Assembly (NCBI GenBank): GCA_046330075.1
Contig: JAXLTL010000009.1
Span: forward strand, 98,007-162,006
Direction: 5' to 3'
Source: JAJTFW01 sp046330075
GTDB lineage: Bacteria; Bacteroidota; Bacteroidia; AKYH767-A; OLB10
Length of the DNA stretch: 64,000 nt
The notes under the pieces were generated by a model, which made no database searches, was not told where the DNA came from, and was given only the letters and a program-made list of their open reading frames with translations. Shown here one piece after another: positions 41,634 through 50,444 of this stretch (the stretch's first letter is position 1; the number at the start of each line of letters is the position of its first letter). The position numbers and the translations under genes are program-made.

Positions 41634-44021
41634 TTACCGTGCAATGCAGAATTTCTGAACTACTCTTTCACCGTTGCTGATGATGTTGAGCTGATAGATT
41701 CCTGCAGCTAAGCCGGCGACATTTACTGATTGTGTTTCGCCCATTCCGGCAATTACCGGTGTGCTGATCACTTTACCTGACATATCGCTGATGGTGATAG
41801 CTTCAATCTGTTGGTCTTTTTCCATACGGATCATCAATACATCGCTGGCAGGATTCGGATACAGCGCTGAGATGATGTCTGAAGCTGATTCACCGATTCC
41901 GGTTACGATCTGGAAAGGTACTACCTGTCCATCGGCCAGTGCTGCAAATAAACCGAACGAAGCACCGTTCTGATTCGTTGCCGGTGTAAGGAACCCGGAG
42001 GCAAAGACCGTTGCTGTACCACCGGCTAAACCGCTCAACGGAGCTACGAAGGAAGCCACTACAACAGCATTGTTGTTTCCTGGCGTTATGTCCAGCGTAT
42101 AGTTAGCTGCCGGTACTCCGATATATCCGGTGATATCTGTGTAAGCAGCATTGTCAACCAGAATTCCACCGCCTGCAACAATCACGTCAACAGCAGGAGC
42201 GTCAGTAGCCCCATGCAGTACGCGGAACTCGGTGTTCGAAGCATTTGTAGCTTCCTCGCGCATTTCATCTTGTAACAGCAGCGTGAAACCTGTTGGGCGT
42301 CCGTCAGGATTTGCAGCAAAGGATGCCGGAGATAATACCCCGCTGGCGATGGCTGCATAAGTTGCTCCGTTTTCAAGAACGACATTGAAGCTAACGAGCG
42401 TATCGTTTACAGATAAAGAGTTTTTACCTGCAACACCAATGTTTAAAGTAATTCCGGCCGGTACAGTGATGTAAGGAGTTGCAGTGCGGAAAGCGAAGTT
42501 GTCCAGTGCAAGTGTTCCGTTGACATAAATATCAACACTGTCGGCAGCAGGGTCGGCGCAGTTGTGGATGACCTGCAGGCGGGCCAGACTGGTATCGTTC
42601 AATGCAAGCACGGTTCCGTCAGCTAATGCAGCGAATAAACCGAATGCTTCTCCGTTCTGGTTTACGGAAGGATCAAGAAATCCAGAAGCGAAAACCACAG
42701 CAGCACCACCGGCAAGACCACTCAGCGGTGCATCATAACTGACCAGAATCGGACTTCCCGCAGCGGGAGTCAGATCGATGAGATAATCTGCTGCCGGTAC
42801 AGAAAGATATCCGGCGAGATTGGTGTAAGCAGCACTGTCAACCAGTTGTGCAACTCCGCGGGCATAAACATCTACAGCCGGTGCATCTGTTGCTCCGTGA
42901 AGAATAGCAAGGTCTACATTGGTAGGAACAGTTGCAGATTCCTGCATGCCACTGAAAAGAAGAAGCTGGAATGCCGTTGAAGTGCCTTCCGGATTGGCGG
43001 CGAATGAAGCAGGATTCAATACACCGTTTGCAACTGCAACGTAGGTCTCTCCATTGTTCAGAACAACGGGGATATTCACCAGTGTATCATCTGCTGAAGT
43101 GCTGGTGGGTCCGGCAATACCAATATTCAGGGTGATGCCGGAAGTAACGTCTATAAAAGGAGTTGCCTGACGAAATGCAAAATCATCCAGTTGCAGGGTG
43201 CCGTTTACATAAACGTCAACAAGTGCGGCTGCAGGATCCGCTGCATTGTGAATGATCTGAAGACGTGCGCTTCCTACAACATTCAGGGGAAGCACCGTGC
43301 CATCTGTCAGGGCTGCATAAAGGCCAAATCCTTCTCCGTTTTGATTTTGTGATGGATCAAGGAAGCCGGAAGCGAATACGACGGCACTGCCACCTGCAAG
43401 TCCGCTGAGCGGCGCTGCGTAACTGATGAGTGGGGTAGTAGTTCCTGCAGGAAGAATGTCCAGAATATAGTCGGCAGCAGGCACACTGATATATGCTGTT
43501 AAATCTGTATAAGCTGCACCTGAAACAAGCGTTGCTACATTTTGGGCAGCAACATCTACAGCAGGTGCATCAGTTGCTCCATGCAATACACGGAAATCAA
43601 CTTCTCCTGCATTCAATGCTGCGGTCCGCATGCCATCGGCCAGCAATAACTGAAAACCGGTCGGACGTCCGTCAGGATTAGCAGCAAAGCCTGCAGGATT
43701 TAAAACTCCTGAAGCGATCGCCACATATTTTTCATTTGCCTGTAAAACCACCGGTATGTTGACCAGTGTGTCGTTTACAGATGTACTGCTGGAAGGTGCG
43801 ATACCGATGTTAATCGTTACACCGGAAGGTACATTTACAAATGGCGTCGCCTCTCTGAAACCGAAATCATCAAGCGTAAGATTTCCGTTTACGTAAATGT
43901 CAACCAATGCAGCAGCCGGATCAGCACAGTTGTGGATGACCTGTAATTCTGCCTGCGCAAGACTCTTTGATGCTACACCGGCGGCGAGCATGAAAGTGAG
44001 TAAAAGTTTTTTTGTTTTCAT
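41634..44021 (-). CDS. Secreted protein with three DUF4397 modules and a T9SS sorting domain
   Basis: A 795-residue exported protein. After a signal peptide (about residues 1-22) there are three copies of an approximately 230-residue module, starting near residues 24, 250 and 480, each opening like ARLQIIHNAADPAAALVDVY and each containing VLHGATDAPAVDV and AAPLSGLAGGSAVVFASG-type stretches; each copy seems to hold two DUF4397 units. The last 85 residues are a type A T9SS sorting domain (ALYPNPASDVLMIRM to GERVVQKFCIAR), so it is exported by the type IX system and probably attached to the surface. The role of DUF4397 is unknown; adhesion or polymer binding is possible. The three modules are very alike, pointing to recent tandem duplication. 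Confidence 0.9.
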   Translation of the reverse strand: MKTKKLLLTFMLAAGVASKSLAQAELQVIHNCADPAAALVDIYVNGNLTLDDFGFREATPFVNVPSGVTINIGIAPSSSTSVNDTLVNIPVVLQANEKYVAIASGVLNPAGFAANPDGRPTGFQLLLADGMRTAALNAGEVDFRVLHGATDAPAVDVAAQNVATLVSGAAYTDLTAYISVPAADYILDILPAGTTTPLISYAAPLSGLAGGSAVVFASGFLDPSQNQNGEGFGLYAALTDGTVLPLNVVGSARLQIIHNAADPAAALVDVYVNGTLQLDDFAFRQATPFIDVTSGITLNIGIAGPTSTSADDTLVNIPVVLNNGETYVAVANGVLNPASFAANPEGTSTAFQLLLFSGMQESATVPTNVDLAILHGATDAPAVDVYARGVAQLVDSAAYTNLAGYLSVPAADYLIDLTPAAGSPILVSYDAPLSGLAGGAAVVFASGFLDPSVNQNGEAFGLFAALADGTVLALNDTSLARLQVIHNCADPAADSVDIYVNGTLALDNFAFRTATPYITVPAGITLNIGVAGKNSLSVNDTLVSFNVVLENGATYAAIASGVLSPASFAANPDGRPTGFTLLLQDEMREEATNASNTEFRVLHGATDAPAVDVIVAGGGILVDNAAYTDITGYIGVPAANYTLDITPGNNNAVVVASFVAPLSGLAGGTATVFASGFLTPATNQNGASFGLFAALADGQVVPFQIVTGIGESASDIISALYPNPASDVLMIRMEKDQQIEAITISDMSGKVISTPVIAGMGETQSVNVAGLAAGIYQLNIISNGERVVQKFCIAR

Positions 44022-44354
44022 GTTTCCTGATTTAAGGTTTGATGTGAAAACAAGGTCAAATGAACATTGTTAGCGGTGAATGCAGATTTGCTCAATAATT
44101 GATTTAATGAGTTGATTGTCACGTCATATTGTCTTTCGTGAAAATTTCATTGCTTGTGCATTTCGAAGAAATAAAATCAATTTGCCAAGTGACGATAACT
44201 TTTACATTGCACAAGATGTTATCCTAACTTTTGTTTTGTAGGGAAGTTTCTGTCATGTGTTTGTCAATTTACAGATGAACAGGAAAGGTGATATTTAAGA
44301 ATACCGGTTTTAAACGGATGAAGCAGATTGGAATGAGGTGATCGTTGAAAGCTG
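44022..44354. other. Gene-free stretch between leftward genes
   Basis: These 333 AT-rich bases hold no credible reading frame. They should contain the promoter of the DUF4397 gene, but I see no clear TAnnTTTG box on the minus strand at the expected place, and no terminator hairpin for the flavin reductase-like gene. Confidence 0.5.
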
Positions 44355-44825
44355 TTAGGCTCTGATTATTTTTTTCTCCCTCAGTATTTCTGTGGTCAGA
44401 ATGGGACTGTTTGAAAGATTCCGGTAGGTGATCACACTGCACAGTACCGCATAGTGGTCACCCGCATCTGTCCAGTGTATAGCCTTGCATAAAATGACGG
44501 CGCAGGATTCAGTTAGAAAAGGGATGGCGTGGAAAATGCCGGTTTTGTTTTTTATTTTTTCAATCTTGTTAATGGTATGCCCCGATTGCTTACCGAGTAG
44601 TTCTACCAGGCGGTATTGGCTGGAGGAAAGTAATTGCAAAATACATTTTGGTTGTTTCTTCAGCAGGACTTCGGTAAAAGTATCTTTATATACTCCGATA
44701 ATAAATCTTTTCGGCTGCATCGATATTGCTGTTACATACGTGCAGATATTCATGTTATGATGTATTCCATCGGAAGTGGATAGGCTGTAAACTGGGAGGT
44801 CAGGGCGGTTCCAGGGGCGTCGCAT
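44355..44825 (-). CDS. Flavin reductase-like (FMN-binding split barrel) protein
   Basis: A 156-residue protein with the flavin reductase-like fold. It opens RRPWNRPDLPVYSLSTSD and continues HNMNICTYVTAISMQPKRFI, the characteristic flavin-binding start of the family, in which the backbone after SxxxxxxNI holds FMN. Its start codon is 3 bases behind the stop of the photolyase gene, so the two form an operon. A natural reading is that it supplies or uses reduced flavin for, or together with, the photolyase; this is inference from position. Relatives of this pair occur side by side in other Bacteroidota, as far as I recall. Confidence 0.8.
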   Translation of the reverse strand: MRRPWNRPDLPVYSLSTSDGIHHNMNICTYVTAISMQPKRFIIGVYKDTFTEVLLKKQPKCILQLLSSSQYRLVELLGKQSGHTINKIEKIKNKTGIFHAIPFLTESCAVILCKAIHWTDAGDHYAVLCSVITYRNLSNSPILTTEILREKKIIRA

Positions 44826-44828
44826 CGT

Positions 44829-46328
44829 TTACGCAGAAACTAAGAGGGAGGAATTGATTTCACGGTCGAGCTGCAGGAGGTAATTCCCTGCAGTCTGCAT
44901 CAGGTGATTGAATTTTTCAGTGTCCATTTTTTCAACCTGACGCACCATCATGCTCATACGCGGGTTTTTCAGAAAGAAAGATTTATGGATATATATGAAC
45001 CTCCAGAATAGAGCATCCCAGATTTCGCACCAGGGTCCTTTCTTATAATTACTCATTTTAAGGATATAATTGGAACCCGAGATATATGGTTTGGTGCTAA
45101 TGCTGCCACCATCTGCAAACTGACTCATTCCGTAAACATTCGGTACCATAACCCAGTCATAGGAGTCTATGAAAAGTTCCATGAACCAGCGATACACTTC
45201 GTCAGGGTCAAATTCACAGAGCAGCATGAAATTGCCCAATACCATCAGACGTTCTATGTGATGTGTATATGCATGGTCGATACATCTTTTAATCGCTTCA
45301 TCAACCGGCTCGATTCCGGTAGTACCATTGTAAAAGGAGGGTGGGATCTTTCGTTTGTGTTCCCAGAAATTTGTGGTTCGTTGATCCGTGCCTTTTAAAA
45401 CATACACATGACGGATGAATTCACGCCATCCCAGAATCTGTCTGATAAATCCTTCCAGAGAATTGAGCGGTACATTATACTGCTGTGCGGCTGTAAGACT
45501 TCTCTGTAATATATCGTCCGGTGTGATCAGACCAACGTTCAGCATCGGCGTAAGCAAACTATGGAAGAGGAAGTTTTTATCGCTGACAATAGCATCCTGA
45601 TATTCTCCAAAGTATTTGAAACGACGGCTGAGAAAATCGTCCAGCCATTGGAGCGCAGTTGCCCGGGTATAGGGATAGATCATTTGCCCGAGGTTCCCGG
45701 GATTTGATGCGAAGTGTTCGTTAACATATTGGACGGCTTCGCTGCTCTCTTCATCGGCAGGAATAGTGGCGACTACAGGCGGTATTAACCCTTTTGGAAG
45801 TCTCTTTCTGTTTTCAGTATCAAAGGTCCATCTCCCTCCTGTAGGTTGACCGTTTTCGATCAGCAGGTTCAGTCTTTTTCGCTGTTCAATGTAAAAGTCG
45901 GTCAGGAAGAATTTTTTCTTGTCGCGGAAATATTCAATACCCTGCGAACGCGTTGTAATAAACTGAGGAGATTCGATCAGTTGCAGTTTGAGCTGATGTG
46001 TTGCTGCATAGCGCCGGTAACGGCGTTCAAGCAGATAATCGACCGGGTCAACCATTACAAGGTCTGTACATTTATGTTCTTTCAGACATTGAAAAACCTG
46101 CGCCGTTTCTGCTGCTGCAGCATCAAAATACCGGACATGAAAACCGGAAGCCGTGAGCATGCTGGCGTATGCTTTCATCGACATCCGGTGGAATGCAAGT
46201 TTTAATTTGTGAAAGCTGAACTGGGTGAAGAACAACGGTTCTTCAATCATCCAAACTTCACTGCCGGCTATAATTGACGGGCTATTTTGAAAGAGCTGAT
46301 GCGGAAAGATGATGGTTACGGACTGCAT
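44829..46328 (-). CDS. Prokaryotic (6-4)-type photolyase/cryptochrome, iron-sulfur ligands partly lost
   Basis: Flavoprotein of 499 residues of the FeS-BCP/PhrB group (bacterial (6-4) photolyases and CryB). The N-terminal Rossmann domain starts VTIIFPHQLF; the FAD domain has SLEGFIRQILGWREF, AYTHHIERLMVLGNFML, and PNVYGMSQFADGG with STKPYISGSNYI. PhrB binds a [4Fe-4S] cluster with four Cys. Here C349 (IKRCIDH) and C434 (GPWCEIW) match the first and last, but the middle two, usually in a YCxxC stretch, are missing: it reads MSNYKKGPWC, with the loop shortened. A cluster is therefore unlikely. The start is the ATG at 46328; a TTG at 46388 is in frame but gives an odd leader. Light-driven DNA repair is likely, not proven. 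Confidence 0.88.
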   Translation of the reverse strand: MQSVTIIFPHQLFQNSPSIIAGSEVWMIEEPLFFTQFSFHKLKLAFHRMSMKAYASMLTASGFHVRYFDAAAAETAQVFQCLKEHKCTDLVMVDPVDYLLERRYRRYAATHQLKLQLIESPQFITTRSQGIEYFRDKKKFFLTDFYIEQRKRLNLLIENGQPTGGRWTFDTENRKRLPKGLIPPVVATIPADEESSEAVQYVNEHFASNPGNLGQMIYPYTRATALQWLDDFLSRRFKYFGEYQDAIVSDKNFLFHSLLTPMLNVGLITPDDILQRSLTAAQQYNVPLNSLEGFIRQILGWREFIRHVYVLKGTDQRTTNFWEHKRKIPPSFYNGTTGIEPVDEAIKRCIDHAYTHHIERLMVLGNFMLLCEFDPDEVYRWFMELFIDSYDWVMVPNVYGMSQFADGGSISTKPYISGSNYILKMSNYKKGPWCEIWDALFWRFIYIHKSFFLKNPRMSMMVRQVEKMDTEKFNHLMQTAGNYLLQLDREINSSLLVSA

Positions 46329-46607
46329 ACCAGCAAAACAAGATTCAGCGGCAATTGTTTCAGCTTCCTGATGGTTCGCGATCAGCAAGTGGTGTTTGAA
46401 AAGAGCGCTTCAGTTGCGGCTCTCAACGGATGCAGGTATCGATCCGACTGCTGCATTTGAATCGATAGACATCCGGTACAGCAGCTGCAGAAATTACAAA
46501 GGAGCCGGCAGGCATGAATAGGCCAGTGGTCTGTTTCAGGAACCATTGACGGAGTAAAAACGACAATGCTCCTGCAATACAGAAAATATACGCTTCAAGC
46601 CGTGCGC

Positions 46608-48272
46608 TTATTCCTTGATAAATCTCGCCGTTTTCCAGCCTCGCTCAGTTCGTACTTTCAAAATGTACAGTCCCGGTTTCAGGCTACTGATATCACAACG
46701 GTAAGTAGCACCATCCTGTTGCATGGCATCCAGCGAAGTCAGACTTCCTTTCGCATCCGCAATGATGAAATCGAGGATTTGAAATTCACTTTCAAAACTG
46801 ACCTCATTCTGTGCAGGATTCGGGCGCACGAGAAGTTTCTCGGATGGTGGTTCTTCCAATGTGGTCCGTAATGCTCCATTGTTAAACTGAATTGTTCGAA
46901 CACTGTCAAAATACGCTTCAGTACCGGAAAAATTTGCAGCGGTACGTTCCCAGCCTGCTGCATAGTAGAAACCGGATCTGCCTGTTGCCACATCCGTAAG
47001 TGCAGCTGCAGTATAGGTTACTCCGGGTTGGATGCTCCATGGATAGTTATAGTCGAAGAGGCGTTTCCCGAATTTACTATAACGGACCAGCATATACGAC
47101 CTTACCGTTTTAGTGGTGCCGTTGGCCAATGTAATATCCGAGTTACGGTCACCGCAAATCAGCAGTGAACCATCTCTCTCCACATCCAGCGAAATAGGCG
47201 CAGAACGATTTCCGTAATACCGGGCCCAGCTAAGTACGCCGTCTTTATAAAACAATCGGGTAATACGGATATCAAGTCCGGATGCAGATCCGTTATTCGA
47301 ACCTACACCGTGGGCATAACCATTTTTTCCCATCACCAGTTTATAATCACGCACCAGTCCAAGTTCATGGTTCCACTTCAAAGTGCCATTGGAATTATAG
47401 GCTCTCATAAAGCCATGACTTCTGATAACAGTATCGCCGGGTGCTAAACCGTAAATGGTTCCGCCAACCAGAATCTGACTGTTTGAGGCAGTACTGTACA
47501 CATGGATCGATGATACATGATTCGTGAATGTATTATTCGGAATGATCTGATCCTTTACTTCCCAAAGTGTAACCAGGCTTGAGTTTATTTTTTCAAGGAA
47601 GATATAATTACCATATAAACTTTCTTTCCGTGCTCCGCCGATATAAATAAACCCAGTCGGCATAACAGTGCAGGTGTTGATAAAGATACCATCATTACTC
47701 GCCTGACCGGCTTTGAAAGAGTTGGATTTGGTTGAACCCGTCAGTGTTTTACGTGCAAGACCTCTCGTCCAGATCTGATCACCCGCATCACGATAATTAT
47801 AAACGATGAATTTATTAAAAGCATAATCCATTCCTCCTCCTTTCACAGAGAACTGATCAGCATTGGATTTCGAAACACCATAATGCATGGAATCCTGAGG
47901 CGTCAGGTAAAAATTCAGCACCAGCATGTGCATGTAAAAGTTTGTTGAATCTTCGTATTGGGAAATAACCACCAGTCGGTTCATCACGGTATCTGCCTGA
48001 AAAGAAACCACCTTATGATTGAAGCCTGAGTCGGGGAGGCAAAATGTCGAAGAATACGTTGCTGCTCCGGTTGAATCAATCGTTTCAATACTGTACGTAT
48101 ATGCTGGTGTTGACGCAACAAATCTCAACTGAAAGATCGAGCCATCCTCATTACTTTCAATCGCATTCAATTTTTGTGACTGTGCATCTTCAGCGCTCAA
48201 CTCCCATGCAGTTTGTGCATGAATGGTCAATCCGGGAATGAATGTCAGAAGAAAGAAAACGAACTTTTTCAT
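46608..48272 (-). CDS. T9SS-exported protein of unknown function
   Basis: A 554-residue exported protein. A signal peptide (MKKFVFFLLTFIPGLTIHAQ) is followed by beta-rich repeats that read like a propeller of PQQ/NHL type (short blades such as GGARKESLYGNYIFLEKIN and VGGTIYGLAPGDTVIRSHGF), though no domain is certain. The last 75 residues form a T9SS sorting domain (LLVRPNPAQNEVSFES to GWKTARFIKE). The ATG at 48272 is used because the TTG at 48293 lies inside the -7 box. Binding partner unknown; one of three T9SS cargoes in the window. Confidence 0.8.
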   Translation of the reverse strand: MKKFVFFLLTFIPGLTIHAQTAWELSAEDAQSQKLNAIESNEDGSIFQLRFVASTPAYTYSIETIDSTGAATYSSTFCLPDSGFNHKVVSFQADTVMNRLVVISQYEDSTNFYMHMLVLNFYLTPQDSMHYGVSKSNADQFSVKGGGMDYAFNKFIVYNYRDAGDQIWTRGLARKTLTGSTKSNSFKAGQASNDGIFINTCTVMPTGFIYIGGARKESLYGNYIFLEKINSSLVTLWEVKDQIIPNNTFTNHVSSIHVYSTASNSQILVGGTIYGLAPGDTVIRSHGFMRAYNSNGTLKWNHELGLVRDYKLVMGKNGYAHGVGSNNGSASGLDIRITRLFYKDGVLSWARYYGNRSAPISLDVERDGSLLICGDRNSDITLANGTTKTVRSYMLVRYSKFGKRLFDYNYPWSIQPGVTYTAAALTDVATGRSGFYYAAGWERTAANFSGTEAYFDSVRTIQFNNGALRTTLEEPPSEKLLVRPNPAQNEVSFESEFQILDFIIADAKGSLTSLDAMQQDGATYRCDISSLKPGLYILKVRTERGWKTARFIKE

Positions 48273-48290
48273 GGTGTTGTTTTGTATACA

Positions 48291-48298
48291 CAAAACTA
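48291..48298 (-). promoter_or_regulatory. -7 box for the T9SS cargo gene
   Basis: On the minus strand TAGTTTTG runs from 48298 to 48291, with a TTG at 48323-48321 at 22 bases spacing. The ATG is at 48272. Confidence 0.5.
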
Positions 48299-48371
48299 CC
48301 TGACAGGGTCACTGCTGTAACAATGCAAAAAAAAGGATATTCACCAATTGGATGTGGATAAGCCACTCAAA

Positions 48372-48743
48372 TCAGAGGTCCGGAAGTTTTACCTCATCCG
48401 GTACGATGAAAGCATTGGAAAAATTAAGGGAGATTTTTTTCAGAAAACCGGCAGCTTCGAGTCGGGTACGAAAATCACCGGCCCTTACTTTGAAGTTAGG
48501 TTGTTGATAAATCAGGTAGGCTGCAGCTTCTGGATAAAGTTGAATAAAGCCGGAACGCAATTCCTGAGCTTTATTTCGATCATTACCAAAATAAATCTGG
48601 ATCCTGTACCCCTGCATTGACATTTTGGCAGCCGCCACCAGTTTATGCCTTTCCACCAGCTTTCTTGCCAGACTATCGTTCGTATCTGATTGGGCTACAG
48701 ACAAAAGAGGTGCGAACAAAAAAAATGTGAGGAGCCATTTCAT
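48372..48743 (-). CDS. Small exported SPOR-domain protein
   Basis: A 123-residue protein with a signal peptide (MKWLLTFFLFAPLLSVAQ) and one SPOR domain covering most of the mature part. The pattern GYRIQIYFGNDRNKAQELR, FIQLYPEAAAYLIYQQPNFK and VRAGDFRTRLEAAGFL fits SPOR, which binds peptidoglycan glycan strands lacking stem peptides, mainly at division sites. In Bacteroidota short one-domain versions of this kind are common and usually of unknown exact role. It may share a transcript with the T9SS cargo gene downstream, but that has its own promoter. Confidence 0.87.
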   Translation of the reverse strand: MKWLLTFFLFAPLLSVAQSDTNDSLARKLVERHKLVAAAKMSMQGYRIQIYFGNDRNKAQELRSGFIQLYPEAAAYLIYQQPNFKVRAGDFRTRLEAAGFLKKISLNFSNAFIVPDEVKLPDL

Positions 48744-49130
48744 GTGGCAAAGTTGTAGAAAATCCGGGATTGGTGCAAGTCTCTTCCAGCTTTTCAGATG
48801 ATAAAAATTTCAGAACCATCTAATCGGAGTCATTTCAAATAATGAAGAAAAAGATGTTATTATAGCCCTGATTATCAACAATGAGCTGGTTCCAGCCGTT
48901 CTGACCCATCAATAATTTTTCATAGATGCATTTATAAACATCAGAAAGTCAGTCCATTTAAGTCCTTATGTAGATTGATTCGGAACGGGCTTAAAATTTT
49001 ATCTTTTTTTATTCTTATGACGGGTTGAATATTAGTTTCTGCTAAATTTGGCGCCTGTAAAAATTGGCTTTATTGTCACTGATCGGTAAAAATAAAGTCG
49101 TCAAACTCAACTAAAATAAATTTCGGAAAT
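48744..49130. other. Gene-free upstream region of the alternative complex III operon
   Basis: No reading frame of note lies in these 387 AT-rich bases between two divergent units. A -7 match TAAATTTG is present at 49043-49050, leaving an mRNA leader of roughly 75 bases before actA at 49131. A TTG at 49025-49027 is only 15 bases upstream of it, closer than the usual 19-21. Confidence 0.5.
49043..49050 (+). promoter_or_regulatory. Possible -7 box for the alternative complex III operon
   Basis: TAAATTTG matches TAnnTTTG, 80 bases before the actA ATG; spacing to the nearest TTG is not ideal. Confidence 0.4.
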
Positions 49131-50372
49131 ATGCTGCGTTACGTATCCAGGTGCCTGACTATCACGATGTTAGCCTTGTCCGCGATCGTAATCTTTAATT
49201 CGGGAGCAGTGGCTCAACCAAATGGTGAGGCCCTGTTCAAAGCCAATTGTACTGCCTGCCACGTGGTTGGGGAGGACAAAGTGGTTGGTCCCGGTTTGAA
49301 GAACGTTCATAACAAGTATAAAGAGGAGTGGCTTGTTAAGTGGATTAAAAATTCACAAGCATTAGTAAAGGCGGGTGATGCTGCGGCGGTGAAGGTTTTT
49401 GATGAGAACGGCAAAATTCCAATGCCGGCTTTCGCATTGAGCGATGATGAAATCAAAGCAGTAATCGGCTACATCAAGGCGGAAAGTGAAAAGGCTCCTG
49501 CGGCTCCTGCTGCTGATGCAACAGCTGCTGCCGGTGGTGAAGAAAAGAAAGAGGACAATTATCCTATCGTTCTGACGCTGGCCTTCATTCTTCTGTTTGC
49601 ATTATTCGTAATCCTGAACAAAGCACAGAAAGGACTGGCACGGGTGGTTCGTCAGCGAGACGGAATACCGGAGCCGGTACAACTGCAGGGAAAAGCAGCT
49701 TTCAAACACTGGGTGCGTGAACATAAGGCACTCGTGGCCTGGATTGTAGTCATTGTATTCTTGTGGGGAAGTGTGGCTGGCTGGAAAGCGCTCGCCGGAA
49801 TTGGTGTACAGCAGGGTTATGCTCCGGACCAGCCGATTAAGTTTTCCCATAAACTGCACGTCGGACAAAACAAAATTGATTGCCGCTATTGCCACTCTGG
49901 TGCTGAGAAATCAAAGAATGCCGGAATTCCTTCGCCAAACGTATGTATGAACTGCCATAAGTATGTAAAGAAAGGTCCTAAGTACGGTACTGAAGAGATT
50001 TCAAAAATTTATGCAGCGATTGGTTGGGATGTGGATAAGCAGCAATATACTGGAAAGCAAAAAGCGATTCAGTGGACCCGTATCCACAATCTGCCTGATC
50101 TGGCTTATTTCAACCACAGCCAACACGTAAAAGTGGGTGGTATTGAATGTCAGACCTGCCATGGGCCAGTAGAAACAATGGAAACCATGCAACAGTTCTC
50201 TCCGCTTACAATGGGATGGTGTATCCAGTGTCACCGTGATACTGAAGTGAAAGCAAAAGAGAACGGATACTACAAAGACCTCTACGAGAAAATGAAGAAA
50301 GAGCACGGAGCAGACTATAAAATGACTGTTGAACATCTCGGGGGAACCGAATGTGCCCGTTGCCACTATTAA
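49131..50372 (+). CDS. actA: Alternative complex III subunit ActA, monoheme domain fused to pentaheme domain
   Basis: Multiheme cytochrome c of 413 residues, part of alternative complex III, which oxidises quinol and passes electrons towards the oxidase. A signal peptide is followed by a cytochrome c domain with one CxxCH (CTACH near residue 40), an Ala-rich linker, two membrane helices, and the pentaheme region with CRYCH (251), CMNCH (272), CQTCH (340), CIQCH (364) and CARCH (408). That gives six heme sites; ActA of Rhodothermus has five, with no such N-terminal domain. It starts a six-gene act operon that continues into oxidase subunits II and I. Confidence 0.93.
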   Translation: MLRYVSRCLTITMLALSAIVIFNSGAVAQPNGEALFKANCTACHVVGEDKVVGPGLKNVHNKYKEEWLVKWIKNSQALVKAGDAAAVKVFDENGKIPMPAFALSDDEIKAVIGYIKAESEKAPAAPAADATAAAGGEEKKEDNYPIVLTLAFILLFALFVILNKAQKGLARVVRQRDGIPEPVQLQGKAAFKHWVREHKALVAWIVVIVFLWGSVAGWKALAGIGVQQGYAPDQPIKFSHKLHVGQNKIDCRYCHSGAEKSKNAGIPSPNVCMNCHKYVKKGPKYGTEEISKIYAAIGWDVDKQQYTGKQKAIQWTRIHNLPDLAYFNHSQHVKVGGIECQTCHGPVETMETMQQFSPLTMGWCIQCHRDTEVKAKENGYYKDLYEKMKKEHGADYKMTVEHLGGTECARCHY

Positions 50373-50444
50373 TACTCTATAATTAATCAGAAGATCCCCT
50401 CAACCGAGGATTCGAATATACCCAAGAAACACGCCAGCACCGTT

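Noticed and set aside
46329..46607. Possible small gene upstream of the photolyase on the minus strand
   Set aside because: Only frames of about 30-60 codons with an odd Cys-rich composition exist; no promoter or family feature supports them.
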